Numbered from the stretch's first letter, positions 12,640 to 25,700 are shown. The stretch: 64,000 nt of DNA from Loxodes magnus (GCA_946699065.1 CAMPDV010000112.1:620001-684000); one strand, 5' to 3'. Program-made: numbers and translations. Notes: generated by a model from the sequence alone, not told the origin.

Positions 12640-13560
12640 TATAATATGTAGTTTGATTACTGAAATCCTCATGTTAAAATCCTTTTTCTAAGAAAAATTA
12701 TTAGAAGTACCAAAAATTGAAATTCTACTTAAATCTTCGCAAAATTTGGAATTGGAGTTGTTAGATTCGAAATTTGTCCTAATCTTCGTGAAAGAAAATA
12801 ATTCTAAAATATTTCTACTATTTGAGATCAAAAAAAATAGACTTATTTACAGAATTAATTTCATGAATAAAAGCTTAATATAACACCAGTAGATAAAGAT
12901 AATTCTTGAGTAGAATAATTTTAAGAATAGGCTTTTTTAATAACAGGTGGTATTTATTCAAACAAAAGAAGATGTGCGTTACTTCAATAAGACATATAAG
13001 AATTTAGTTTAATTTAATAAAGATTTTGACATAGAACAGTTTATAGCAATAGCCAATTATTTTACATCATTTCAGGCCTTTCCATTTAAAATTCATTTTA
13101 CTTAGATATTCTTGAGTGTGAAGTTTTTAGTATTTAGTAATATAAATTTAAAGGTATTTAACCGATTACAACTCCTATTTCTACTTTTGGATGTGATTAA
13201 AAAGACTAAAAGCTTTTTACTTTTGGAGGTTTTACTTAAAGAAAAAAGATATATCAAGACATTATTTAGTTATACGATTGCTAAACAAATACATGAACAC
13301 TATGTGACTAGAAGCTTACTTAGAAAAACAAAACTTCAGCTATATTTATTCCAAGATCAAAAGGATTTTTTATCTACGCTAATGGCTCTGATTTTGAATC
13401 TTAATTCTATGATTTGAAAAATATTATAGTACAAGGAGAAAAATATCCGACTAAATAATATTCAAAAGACTATACAAAACCAGTTTTCAGTAGAAATGAA
13501 ATATTTTAATTTAATAGTGAACAATAACTATTAAGTTTTTGCATAAAAAACGGAAAGTGG
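12640..13560 (+). pseudogene. Decayed kelch-repeat gene
   Basis: Kelch-like turns occur in different frames: ITGGIYSNK near 12945 and a FGGF turn near 13225 followed by strand-like sequence. The reading frame shifts at least twice between them, so the gene is not intact, unless several tiny introns are present. The 101-codon frame at 13112-13417 is part of this remnant. It resembles the intact kelch genes at 4.2 and 10.2 kb in composition and blade spacing. Confidence 0.4.
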
Positions 13561-13760
13561 AAAAATCTAACTTAATTATATTTTCAAATTAATCAAATTA
13601 AATAAAATTTAGCAAATATATGTTTATCTTTTAAGTTTTTTTAATATTTTAAATTAGTTAAAAATAAAATAAAAATAATAAAATTTTGATGGTTGCTTTA
13701 CTCTATTAGTATTTTCTATAATTGTAAATAATATTTTCCTACTTCTTAATGAGTAATAAA

Positions 13761-14067
13761 TGAGATTATAGAGCGCGTAGCACCTCAATGGTGCACAACT
13801 CTTTAATAAAGATTTTTAAAGTTGAAAAATTCCTTGCTGAAGTCTTCCAAAGTGCTAGCCTTCCCTGTTATTTTTTTCTTTATAGGGCCACGATCCGAAT
13901 GCTAGCCTAAGAGACCTTAGTATCTGACATCTTTCACCACTAATGCTACTTGATACCTCTTCGATCTTGTCTTCTCTTCTCTTGGCTGATCTTCGCCTAT
14001 GAGATACTTCCTGGTACCAAAGTTTAAGTCAGTTTCAGTTGAAGGATTGCTCCTCCCTATTTATTTA
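13761..14067 (-). repeat. Dispersed ~300-bp repeat, copy A
   Basis: Minus-oriented copy of a family also found at 16.4, 21.0 and 29.1 kb. In element orientation it opens with a GGAGGA-loop-TCC hairpin, then CTGGTACCAGG, and ends in a hairpin of the type AGAGC...GCACC/GGTGC...GCTCT followed by T/A-rich sequence. No protein is encoded. It is SINE- or MITE-like; I see no convincing pol III A and B boxes. Confidence 0.7.
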
Positions 14068-15340
14068 TATTTAATAAAAATATAGTAAAAGTTTATTTTT
14101 AATTTTATAGCTAAAGATCTTAAATTAATTAGATTTAATTTTACCTTTTAATATATAAAAAGCATTTAAAACTTGATTTATTTACATAAGTGAGCTTTAT
14201 AAAAATCTATTATTTAAACTTATCTTTTGCTTAAAAAGCTATAAAAATATGAAATATTTAATTATACTGTAATTTATATTAATTATAATTCTCATATTTA
14301 TTTGATTTCTTTTATCTAAGTAACTTAGAAAAATTAAAATAAATTTTGTATTAAAATTATAAGTAAAATTATTGAAAATTTGAATAAAAGAAAAATTAAA
14401 AATTCAATAACTTATTTGAATATTTATCTAGTTTCATAAAATTTAAAATCAAAGAATTATTTTAGAGAATTTAATTAAAATCTTCACAATTTTAAAAATA
14501 ATAGTAAGTTCAAAATAAAATGATTCTTTTTTTGATATAAGCATAAAATTTTTCAATTATTTTCTTCTTAATTGAAATAAAGCTGACTCGATACTTTCAA
14601 GTTCAAATTTTAGAATTTATTTTTCTTAATTAAGTTCTTCTTTTTTCTAAGCTTAGCTTATTATATAAACATTAAAACCATTAAGTTATTAGACAGTCAA
14701 TTAGTATCTAAATTTATTAAATTCTTTTAAAATAAAAATTTTTAACTAATCATAAATCGAGTAATGTAATAACTTTTAAGGAGTATATTTAAAGTCTAAA
14801 ATATACATTTTATATGAAAATAAAATACAATTTTTTTTTCGAAAATAACGAAAAAAAATAATTTTTTTATGTATAATCACATATAAATATATCAATTATT
14901 TCAAAATTTAGATTAAAATATCACGAATAAATAACTTTTAATAATCTAAGAGAATGAAAAAATTAAAAAAAGTATTTTATAAATAAAATTTTTTTTAAAA
15001 TAATTTTTATTAAAAAAATTTAAATAAAGATTTATTTAAGAAGAAAACCCTTCAATTTTTCAACTAAAATTTTAATAAATCATATTATATAGTACTTTTA
15101 ATTGGATCATGAAATATATATTAAAATTTGAGTATTAAATTAAATAATTTTTAATATTTTTAAATTTTTTAACTTTATGAATTACTAGTTTTCTTAATAA
15201 TTAATTAATTCTTAGTAAATAAATAAATAATTATTTATAATAATTTCTTTTTATACTACTTGGGTAGAATCATTTTTACTAAAAATCAAAATTTCATAAA
15301 GTAATTAATAAACTTAGTTTAATATTTAATCTAATAATTT
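14068..15340. other. AT-rich stretch between repeat copies
   Basis: About 1.3 kb of A/T-rich DNA between repeat copy A and the zinc-knuckle fossil. A short lysine-rich helical remnant on the minus strand near 14,580-14,700 is the only coding-like hint. Confidence 0.35.
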
Positions 15341-16165
15341 TATTTTTAATAATAATAATAAATGAACTTAGTGTTAAATAAAAGTTTGCTATCCCTGGGC
15401 TTTCAACCAGGTACCTGCAGACCAATTTTTTTATGTGGTAAGTCTTCCCGACCTTTTTTGTAAGTGGATGGTTACCACTGTTAATTTTCTTTGTTGCAAA
15501 TTAAAAGTTTTTGTCTGTAAACTCCATTTTCAGTAATCCATAGTTTATTTAAAGCTCTTCTCTTATCTTTAAATTCTTTCATTCTTTGCAGTGTCTTAGG
15601 AAGTGATTCCGTGAGTAGCAATACCAACAATTTTTTATTTATTTTTCAGTGTTTTTCTTTTTAAATATTTTATTTTCCAGTTGTTCAATTCTTTTAGTTA
15701 AATCCGTACTTGCCTATTCTTAACTAGGTTTATTTTATTCTTTATTCTAAAATTGGGTTGGAGTTTCTTCTATAATCATGCATTGAGATTATTTAAAATT
15801 TGATTTTGACATTTCTCATAATTACTATTCTGTAACTAAACTACTTTTTATTAGCTAGCTTCTCAATATTTTTAATTCGTTGTTTTAATCTTCGATGCAA
15901 TCCATAAGTTCTCGAACTCGATCTCCGTAATTGAATATCATTTCATCTTATTTAGTGATCATTGCTTTCATTTTTTCAATTTAATCTGAAGAAAGTCTTT
16001 ACTCTAAATTTGTGGATTAACTGACTCAGCTGGACCCATCATTATTTTTCCTTCAGGTGAAGAGCTAGATTCTTATTATTGTCTTTATTTTTTTATTTCC
16101 TCTTTCGTCGCTTGCTTTCTTGCTTTCCTTATTTAGTTTTTTGAAAGACGGACCTATTATTCCAT
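15341..16165 (-). mobile_element. Zinc-knuckle element fossil (15.4 kb copy)
   Basis: Minus-strand copy of the window's zinc-knuckle family. It begins with a basic N-terminus rich in Lys/Ser, continues with a coiled coil (VRELMDCIEDQNNELKILRSQL type), and contains a complete CX2CX4HX4C knuckle (CWYCYSRNHFLRHC) near 15,625. A C-terminal W-I-T...G-V-Y-R-Q-K-L block follows, and then a (TTA)n tail at about 15,344-15,362. The plan resembles Gag or LINE ORF1 proteins. It is interrupted in about one or two places. It is the best-preserved copy and a clear relative of the array element at 47.1-47.9 kb. Confidence 0.65.
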
Positions 16166-16420
16166 GTTTTTATAATAATTTTATTTTTAAGTATTCTATG
16201 TTCTATACTATTTTTTAAAATCTAGTTTTTTTATTAAATAACCATATGGAATTTTTCACTCTTCAAATATATAAAAAAGTATTATTATTACTTATCACAA
16301 GCTTATTTTTTATAATTTTAAACTTTTAATTTCACTAATTATTATAATTATAATTAAATTACTATATTTAAAATGTTAATTTGTCTTTATCTAAAATTTA
16401 AATATATTAATTATATATAA

Positions 16421-16730
16421 ATAAATAGGGAAAAGAAAACTTACAACTGAGATTGACTTAAAATCTGGTACCAGAAAGTATTCATGGGTGAATAACCCAG
16501 CAAGAATCTTTATAGGAGCCAAGAAAATATAAGACAGAAGAGGCGTCAAATTCCGTTATTGATGAAAGATGCTTGATACTATGGTCTTTTAGGAATCTTT
16601 CCAATCAAGCCTTATAGAAGACGAGGCTCATAAATGATACTATCACTGTAGAAGGCTTCAGAAAATAATTTTTTTAACTTTAAAAATCTTTATTAAAGAA
16701 CTACGCACTCTCTTATCTTATTTATTTTTT
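16421..16730 (+). repeat. Dispersed ~300-bp repeat, copy B
   Basis: Plus-oriented copy of the same family as 13,761-14,067, more AT-drifted (the 5' hairpin is largely lost). Shared blocks include TCTGGTACCAG, GATGAAAGAT, the AAAAATCTTTATTAAAGA segment and a terminal ACGCACTCTC. Together with copy A it forms an inverted pair around the zinc-knuckle fossil. Confidence 0.65.
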
Positions 16731-17502
16731 ATTTAATTAAATTTTCTTAATATTAAGTCTACTCTTTTTTGTTCAACTTTCAATATAAAAAAATAGGAGT
16801 TTTTGATTAATTTAGAGATACTTTCTCATTCCAAACTTCATGAACTCCATCCTTTTTTAAAGAAAATGGATTTCTTTAAATGTTATAAAATTTTTATTAA
16901 GGTATAATTAATATGTTTTAATATAAAAATGCATAATACAAAAAAAGTTAAAAGTTTTAAAATTATTCAATTTAAAAGGAGCAAAAGAATAAATTAAAAA
17001 AGATACTAGTTTATATAATTAAGCCATATTATAGCTCTGGCTTTATATTTTAATTTATAAATAGTAAGCGATAATAATTCATAAATTAAAACAGCGAAAT
17101 ATGTATATAATAACTGAAATATTTCATGGTTATGATATTGATAATTATTTTGCTTGTCACTTTTAAATTTTAACTAAACTATAAAAAAAAATTATTAACT
17201 ACCAAATATTTAATTAATTTAGATATTTAAATCTTATATTTAATTTTTATAACTATAGATTTAGATCTTAGGTTTTTTTATTTAATTTTTATTTCATATA
17301 CTTCACATCTTCAATAAAATTTTAATTAAGTATTTAGTAAGATAAATTCTAAAATTGAAAGTTAAATTAAATGTTTTTATTTTAAAAATATTTAAAACTT
17401 TACTAAACTATTATAAACTATTACTATTAAATAATATTATATAATATAATAAATAAATAAATTTATTTGTTTGGTTACCTCATTTATTTTTTATGTTAAA
17501 AA
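16731..17502. other. AT-rich intergenic stretch
   Basis: No gene or repeat is recognised between repeat copy B and the tRNA-Leu gene. Confidence 0.4.
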
Positions 17503-17586
17503 TGGCAGCTGTGGGATTCGAACCCACGCGCACTAGTGTGCAACAGATCTTAAGTCTGTCTCCTTAACCGACTCGGACAAACTGCC
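17503..17586 (-). tRNA. tRNA-Leu(UAA)
   Basis: A full 84-nt class II cloverleaf on the minus strand: a 7-bp acceptor stem GGCAGTT with matching GCTGCC, discriminator A, a D arm, a five-pair anticodon stem ACAGA/TCTGT enclosing CTTAAGA (anticodon UAA), a long variable arm and a perfect T arm GTGGG/CCCAC with TTCGAAT. No intron. It decodes UUA leucine codons, which are abundant in this AT-rich genome. Confidence 0.95.
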
Positions 17587-18448
17587 TTTAATAAATAAAC
17601 TTAGTATTTATTTATACTCTTCTATTGTATATTATTCTATCAGTACAAAATTTTAGTTTAAAATCTAAAGAATTAATACTCTATAATAATTTTGTATTTG
17701 CTTAAAACATTCTAGTAAAGATGTTTCGTTGTTAATCCAATAGATAAGCTATTTCTTGTAAGCAATATAAAAACTTAAATATTATCTATTTAGGAAAGCA
17801 GAAATAAAAATTATTCTTAGCGATAAAGAATTTCATGACACATTTTGAGAATATTTCTAAGATTTTAAATTATGATTCAACTTCTTTACAAACATTTTAT
17901 TTCTCTTACATTCCAATTTTTTATTTGAATTAATAAAAGCTTTAATTTATTTTTTTTACTAGATATTAAGAAAAATACAAATAATTATTTTTTGTCTTGT
18001 TTTTAGTAGCTTTTTTTGACAAAAAATAAATGCTAATCTCATTAGTAATTTCTATCTTTTTCGAAAGTTTCTTAAATTTTTAAGCAAAAGTTGAAGAAAT
18101 TTTATTCATTAAGCTAGTATTTAAATTTATTTATACCTTTTAAAATTATACAAACCCTTGTAATTTTCCTTTTTAAGTTTAACTTTTAGAATTTTTAAAT
18201 TTTATTTTATAAGTAAGTCTGTATATTTAAATTTATCTATCTATTAAATAAAAAGGTTAAATGAACTAGAATTAATAAAATAATTGATTGCTTTTAAAGC
18301 TATTACTCACTTTCTTAATTTTCGAAATTAATGTATGTTGATTTCATTAAATAAAGTGAGTTTATAAGAAACTTATTTATTTTCTTAAATAATCGTTAAT
18401 ATATTTGTATGCTAGCTTTTTTTAAATATATCATTCTCGTATATAAAA
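17587..18448. other. AT-rich intergenic stretch
   Basis: About 860 bp without a supported gene between the tRNA-Leu and the coiled-coil/kelch gene. Confidence 0.4.
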
Positions 18449-20215
18449 ATGGGATAAATAGAAAATAAAGGATGTATGGGGAATAAGAAAACTGAGTGAA
18501 GCTTTTAGTAATTGGAAGCAGATTATTAGAATAAGATAATTTCACTAAAAAAGAAATTAGTTAATGCTAATAATGAGATAGGATAGTTGACTGCTAAGTT
18601 GCTAAAATCATAATAGTAAGTTGATAATTTTATTAAATAAGTTTGCAAATAGAAGGAAGAAAACTCTAAACTTAATCAGGAAAATAAAAATAAAGAAAAT
18701 AAAATAAAATTGCTAGACCAGGAAAAAATTACTTTAGTTGGCAATAAAAAAGAGTTATAAAACTAGTTAGAGTAAAACTTAAGATTGCAAGAAGAATATT
18801 AATTATTCTAAAAAAATTCTTAAGAATAAAATTAATCTGAAGGAATTGAGAAGGATGTCAACGAGATGAATATTTAACTACAGCAATCTAAATAGTTGCT
18901 AAAAGAAATGAATGATTAAATCAAAAATTTGAACGAAGAGGTAATAAGACAGAGAAATAAAGGTTAAAATTTAGAGAACTAGTTATCTTAGATAAAATTG
19001 GATAATAATAAATTATTTGAAAGTAATAAAGAGTTATAAGAGTATCAAAGCTTATATTTCCAACTGAAAGAAGAATAAAGATAATATTAAAAGACTTAAT
19101 AAAAAGAAAAAGAAAAAGAAATTGCAGAAGTGAAAAGAGAAGTTGATGAACCTAGTACTTGCTATTCTGAATCTTTATCATAAATAAAACTCATAGCTGT
19201 ACAACCTTAAAATCAAATAGAAGAAGAACCTCATCTTAAATTTGAAGATAATAACTAAGCGAATTAATTATATGAAATAAAACATTAGAGCAAAACCCTA
19301 AGTTCAAGCATTATCCAATTATAAAAATCTTAAAATTAATTATTTTCTGTTTAAAATCCATTTGATTAAATAAGAAAAAGCCCAACGAAAAGTTTGATAG
19401 TCATAAAGAAAAAATGGTAGTAAAAATTAGGATGGAATAAAATTTTGGGGATGAAAAAGGATAGTAATATTTAAATAATATACGATTTAAAAACAAAACA
19501 AAAAAAGCAGTTTGGAATAAATCTAAATCAAGAAATTTTTAATAATATTTAATCAATCTAAACAAATTATGATCAACTGATAATAATCGGTGAAAGAAGT
19601 GATAGTCAACAATAAAGTAATATTGCAAAAATAGACTAGCAAAAATTAGAATATTTCACAATGCTCTAAAAGAAAACAGTGGCTTCATTATCATATAATA
19701 ATATGCTTCATGTTTATATAATTAATGGAGTAAATGAAAAAGGAGAATATTCTAATGAGTGTGAAAAATTTAATACGCTTAGCAACTAATAAACGGAACT
19801 TCCGCTACACATTTATAAAACTGCTCATAGTGGATGTTGTTATGCTTTTGACTATGTTTTTACTTTCGCAGGAGAAAACGCTGAAAATAAAGTATGCTTT
19901 TACGATTAAATAAAAAATGAATGAATTCAATTTTCGCAAGAATTTCCTTCATAAGCAAGAAGTTGTAATGCCGCTTTCGCGCAAGACTAAGAATTTATTG
20001 TTTTATTCGACAATTACAATTACTTGCAAAGTACTCTCAGTTTTGATTTTAAAGTCTTCAATTAACATGGAAGAGCATTCAACTATTTAAATAATTAAAT
20101 AAATAATAATGCAATTTACCTTTAATAAAAGGTATTCATGCTGAATGGCTACAACGAATGCTTGCACTTTTATGACATTTAGAATAGAGAATGGAGTTAG
20201 TATGAAATCCTTTGA
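18449..20215 (+). CDS. Coiled-coil plus kelch-repeat protein
   Basis: One uninterrupted frame encodes 588 residues from ATG 18449, or 579 from the in-frame ATG 18476, ending at TGA 20213-20215. Residues about 20-260 form a long Gln/Lys/Glu-rich coiled coil. A low-complexity Ser/Gln linker (about 260-340) follows. The C-terminal about 230 residues form a kelch-like propeller: IIIGERSDSQQ, LHVYIINGVNEKGE, VFTFAGENAENKVCFYD and VFMLNGYNECLHFYD followed by REWSQYEIL. The coiled coil suggests dimer formation, with the propeller as a binding head; the partner is unknown. The terminal TGA followed by an AT-rich trailer is one of the clearest natural stops in the window. Only two Trp codons here are TGA. 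Confidence 0.82.
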
Positions 20216-21006
20216 AAGGAGTAACTAAATATTTTATTTTTTCTTAATTAGCTTTATGCTGTTTTTTATTATATATTATTAATAAATCTAAATCTAAATC
20301 TAAAAACGAAAGATAAATAATCTAAGGAATCTTACTAAATTATAAAAAGTTACAAAATATATATATTTATTCTCTTTAATAAGCCTTTAAAACATTTATT
20401 ATAACTAATATTGATAGTAGACTTTATTAAATTTATTGATATTTTTTAATATTGTTAGTGAAACATAAATTCTGTGATAATTTTATTAAATTTAAATAAA
20501 TTTTAGAAATGATGTTTTATTTAATAAAAAAATAGTGCTCACATCAGGGATTTTTCTTTTTTTATTTATAGATTTTTTGATTGAGTACAAAAATTAAGAA
20601 GATAAATGAATTAAAAATAATGAAAATTATTTTACTAGCTATACATTTTTCCAATATTCTTTTATATATATTTTATTATTATTAATGATTCTCTTCTGTA
20701 TAGTTTGAAGTAACATTTTAGGATTTAATAAATTATAAAATAAATATAAAATTTACATTTTTACAATAAAGATATATAGTTTTATTATTTTATTTAATTT
20801 TCTAAAATAATCTAAAATATAATAAAATAAATTATATTGATTTATATATAAAAAGGAAAACAATTTTTTTTGAATATGAATGTATTTTAATTTTAAGAAG
20901 AAAATGTGATAACTTGAAATTGATTAAATATTTTTTAATCTACAATTAATATGTTAAAGTGACTTTTGCAGGGCTATTTATGAAAATAAATATTTTAATT
21001 TTTTTT
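20216..21006. other. AT-rich intergenic stretch
   Basis: The 3' flank of the coiled-coil/kelch gene; A/T-rich with no recognised feature. Confidence 0.4.
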
Positions 21007-21330
21007 ATAAATAAGCAGAGAGGAGTAATTATCCAACTGATATTTACTTAAAATCTGATACCAAGAAAACATAGGAAGAATCGAGCAAGATTCTTTTTAG
21101 AAGCCAAGAGAGAAGACAAAGACTAAAGAGATATCAAGAAACATTATTGATGAAAAATGCCAGATATTAAGGTCTCTTAAGGAACATTACGATCACGTCC
21201 TATAGAAGACCGGATTTAAGGATGCTAGCACTGTGGAAGACTTCAGAAAATAATTTTTTTGAATTTAAAAATCTTTATAAAGAGCTGCGAGCCATTGAGG
21301 TGCTACGTGCTCTCTAGTCTTATTTATTAT
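21007..21330 (+). repeat. Dispersed ~300-bp repeat, copy C
   Basis: Plus-oriented copy. It shares GAGGAGTAAT...TCCAACTG at the 5' end, AAGGTCTCTTA in the middle, TGTGGAAGACTTCAG, and the 3' hairpin GAGCTGCGAGCC/GGTGCTACGTGCTC. It is a solo copy with no coding sequence next to it. Confidence 0.65.
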
Positions 21331-23835
21331 TTATTTATATGAACTAATAATTTTTTGATCAGTAGTTATTTTAAATAGAGATAATTAAAAGATTTATTTT
21401 GATTAAATTTGAAAAATATATAAAAAATATCGGATATAAGTCAATGGTTTACAAAATTTAAAAAGATGAAGAACATCAGCAGTTATTAAAAATATATATT
21501 AATTTAAAATTCAGATTTGTTATCATAATTTAAATGAAAAAGTTATTAAAGTAAATACAAAAATTATTTCTTTGTATAAAAGATAATAAAAAAGAAATTT
21601 AATGAACAAAGAGCATTACGAAATTTTCAAATAAAAACTGAATTAATTTTTAAAATAAAGCATAAATTTGCAAAAGAAGTCATTTTTTTTAATCTTTTTT
21701 ATTGAAAAATAAAATTTTGTTAAATTTATCAAAATTTAACAAAATTATATTAATCATTAAAAGAATTTTAAATTTGAATAAATATATTTATATCAAATTT
21801 TTTGAAATTTCATTGAAGTATCGCATAAATTTTGAATCACACTATGAAAAAAATTAATTTAAATAATTAAAGGGCAGAAAAAAAATTAAATTTCTAATTA
21901 TTTTATTATTATTCTTTTTAAATAATTTTGTAATTTACAAAAATTTTAAATATTTTTTTAATTTAAACTAAGTAAAAACTGTTTTTTTTAATTTTATTTT
22001 TACAAGATCCCTCAGGGTTCTATAAAATTAATTTTTTGAAAAAATTATCATAATAAAACTCAAATAAAAATTAAACATTTACTCTGTTTATTTCATGTTA
22101 GAGAGTTTATTAAAAATTAGAAAATTGAATATTTCTTTTATAGTAACTATCAATTCCTTTTATAATTAATTTTTAATTAAATTGGTCTATTAAGATATAT
22201 AGCTAAAAAATAAAATGTTTTTATTTTGTCAAAGTTGTATTTCAATTAAATTTACATATAGGTAATTATTTAAAATATCTAATTGGATTAACTAAAAAAG
22301 GTTTATAGATATTTTAATTAAATAAAATGCTTTTATTTATGTAAATTATTGCAATATTTAAAATAAATATAGCTATTATTATTTTTTAGATTTTTTTCCT
22401 TAAATTCGAATTATTTAGATAGATAGAAATTTAAAAGACTAACTTTATTTTAATTATTTCATAAACAAGCTTTATTAGTAAAAATGAATTTTAATTAAAA
22501 ATAAAAAATTTAGCAATTTAATTTAATGTTTATCAGCTTTTTTAACAAGTTTAGATTAAGCAAAAAAAATATTTAATTTAATTTTTATTTTCATTCTTTT
22601 TTATTGCTAATAAAATATTCATAGCTTAGATTTAAAGCTATTTTTTATCTTATTTATAATAATTAATACTTATAAATAAAGAAAATCAAAAGATAAAAAT
22701 TATTACAGAAACTTTAAAATTTTATTTTGATTTTAGAGCTTTAAAATACTTAATTATGAAGCTTTGAAAGATTTTTTTTTATTTTATTGGTTTTACAATA
22801 TTTTTAGCATTAACTTGATCAAGAAGTTTATTTATATTAATAAAATTTTTCAGAGAGAAAAAAGATTAATAAAGATAATTTAATATATTATATTATATTA
22901 AATCAAAATTCTTAATCGTTTACCTTATATTATTTTTTAAACATGAATATTTATCTTTTTGATTCTCTTCTTGCTATATAAAATTTGAAATAAAACTTTA
23001 ATAAATTTTTCTCAAAAGGAAATTGTAAAAAATTAAAATGCCAATAAGTTTTTTGCATAAAAATAACCAAAAAAATTTGCTTTTAAAAAGTTAAATTTTT
23101 CAAAAATTTTTGTTCACTATGTTTTTCAAGAACTTTTCATATTAAATTGAATTCACTTTTACATTATTATAGAGAAGTTATTGAAGATAAATTTCTCGAA
23201 TATTTTATGATATGATAATAAATATAAATAAATGAAGTTAATTTAAAATTTTATCATCAATCAAATATGAAGACCTTAAAAAATAAAGACTTTAAGAAAT
23301 ACTATAAATATTTAATATAAATTCAGCTTATGTTAAATAAGACTTGAGTAATTAAATTTATTTAACTTAAATAAATACAATTAACTATTTTAGTAGTAAT
23401 AAAAAAATCAATTTTTTTAAAAAAATTATATTTAAAAAAATTCAAAATGTATTTTTCATTAAGAAGCAAAAATTTTATACTATAATTTTAATGTAAGATT
23501 TTAAAGAATTAAAAAGCGATAAAATAATTTAAAATTTATTTCTAAAATTATTTATTTTAAATATTATATTGTAAGTTATAATTATCATTTTAAAAGCAAT
23601 ATATGTAATTATATTTTTTTTATAAATTTAAATATTTTTTTACACTCTTTTTCCTTTTTTACTATGTTTAAAACTAATAATAAATATAAATAAATTAAAA
23701 ATCTTATTTTAACTTTTATATTTGTTGCTAAAAATATTTATTTTACTGTTTTTAATGCTATTTTAAACTAAGCGATGTAAATTACAAAATTAATCTACTT
23801 TTTATTTTAATTTACTAATTTTGATAATATAGAAA
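21331..23835. other. Long AT-rich stretch with no recognised gene
   Basis: About 2.5 kb of extremely A/T-rich sequence with long A and T runs on both strands. I find no tRNA, repeat copy or open frame with protein-like composition. Confidence 0.45.
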
Positions 23836-24065
23836 CTGATTTTGAGATGTTCGATTATACCTATAAACTTTAGATAGATTCATTGCTGAATCGAAAATCT
23901 TGAAACGAAAAATCTCTTAAGATTATTCCCTCTTGATAGCGACTTGAATTCTATGATTATGAAGAATACAATGAATACTCATGATGATCCTTGTTTATAA
24001 AAATCAATCAACAAAATATTCCCATTATTTCCAAGGAAATAGTTCAGAGAAAACAACACAGTGAA
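23836..24065 (-). mobile_element. AT-drifted copy of the GC-rich zinc-knuckle fossil
   Basis: Blocks here align with the GC-rich segment at 37,780-37,950 and 60,810-60,970: an ATTATCC/TCTTG-TAG-CTTGAA series and GCTGA..AAAATC in the same order and spacing. The copy is far more A/T-rich, as expected for an older insertion decaying under AT bias. Orientation follows the 60.5-kb copy. No intact frame remains. Confidence 0.45.
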
Positions 24066-24861
24066 AGTTTAATTGTCTTCAAATATCCAAAGTTAATCAT
24101 TATAAATATCCAAAAATTACAAGTTAATAACTAATCATTAGATTTTAAATTTATTAAAAATTATATCCAATCATTTTATTTTGAATTTAATCTCTAGCTA
24201 CAAAATAGGGGACGCAATCTAATAATTACTCTAGGTTAAATATTGGAAACAAACATTAGTAAGCTAATAGTAGTTAGATTTTAAAATTAAAAAAACGTAT
24301 AAAATGTTTAAGTTTTTCAAAAATATGAATGAATAAAAATTTTTCAATTAAATCTATTATTATTTTATTTTATTTATACTTTTCTTTGTATTTAAAAAAA
24401 AATTATTTTTCATAATTTTGATTGTAATATTTATGAGCAAAAATTTTTATTTACTTAAAAAATTTTTAATAATAAAAGAAATTAGATTAAAAAAATCGTT
24501 ATTAATCTTTATTATAATCAAATTCAAAATTTTTTCATATTTTTTTTAATTTTTATGTTAAATACTACCTTATTATTTCGAATATTTATAAAAAATATGT
24601 GAGGAATAAATTGTTTGCTTTAAAATAATATTTGAGAAACAGTAATTTAAATTTAATAATTTTAGATAAAAAATATAAACTTAGATACTTATTTATATAA
24701 ATTTATTTCTATTAATGTATAAACCTTTTTTAGTTACAATTTTTATCCATTAGCTTTGATTATTTTCAATGAATTTATTTTCTTATTTATTCTTTAATTT
24801 GTTTAAAAAGAGGATAAAATAAATAAAACAAGTTATTTTAACTTTTGATTTTACTTAATTA
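24066..24861. other. AT-rich intergenic stretch
   Basis: No feature is recognised between the old fossil and the minus-strand open frame that follows. Confidence 0.35.
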
Positions 24862-25700
24862 TCAATTTATTTTATTATTTTTAAAAGGGAAAAAGATGTT
24901 AATTGTTTCAAAAGATTGATTTTTACATCCAGTAAACTTGCAAACGTCTTCTCTTAAACATAAGGGCGGTTTAGAACTTCATTAGTCAGTCTTCCTTATT
25001 TATAATTTGCACTTCACGGTTAAGCCTTTTACATCTAAAAATTATTTTTAAATTTGCTAGTAAGAATTTTATAAAATTTTTTCCTATTTATTGAATTTGC
25101 TTTAGTCGTTCATATTTAAAGTAGGCCTTTCATTATGTTTCTTCTATTTTTTTTATAGATTTGGTTTCTTCATCAGCGTCTTTTTAGTGATACTATTTTT
25201 AATATACATAACATAGTAATTTCTTCTAATGCTTTTATATTATTCATTTATTTCATTATCCATAGAAATACTACCTTGTTATTCATTGATTCTTTATTAT
25301 GTTTTAATGGATTTATGTTTTTTCTTACATTTTTTTAATTTAATATTGGAATTAAGAAAATCAAAACAAAAAAATTTGAAGAATTTAATTAAATTATTTG
25401 TCAATCTCATCCAGTTTATACCTTATTTAACGATTATATGCTATCTATTGCATCTCTAAAGATAAAAATTAAAGGTTTAGTTCTTCTCCTATTTTTCCTG
25501 CTTCTCTTTTAATTTTTCAATCTTTAATCTATGTTATTTTAATTCATATTATATATTTTATATTATTTACTGAATTGATTAGGCAAAAGATTCCTGAGAT
25601 TATTATCCTTTATCATATTAAGGTGACTATTCGATTAAGTTAGATTTTTATTCTTACTTTTTTAGATATTCATTTAAAGAAATCTGCTATATCTTATATG
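24862..25700 (-). CDS. Hypothetical Lys/Gln-rich protein with Cys-containing C-terminus
   Basis: A frame that ends at TGA 24862-24864 stays open for about 280 codons. It starts helical and K/E/Q-rich (IEKLKEKQEKQEK), has a polar middle, and ends with a cysteine-bearing segment (CLREDVCKFTGC) whose DNA is clearly richer in G/C than its surroundings. No convincing ATG lies at its 5' end; ATGs near 25,220 and 25,380 are possible. The Cys spacing might bind metal, but I do not recognise the fold. It could be a gene with an unseen small intron or a remnant. Confidence 0.38.

Noticed and set aside
25229-25459. Plus-strand 76-codon hydrophobic frame
   Set aside because: It is antisense to the better minus-strand open frame and its composition follows from T-rich sequence.
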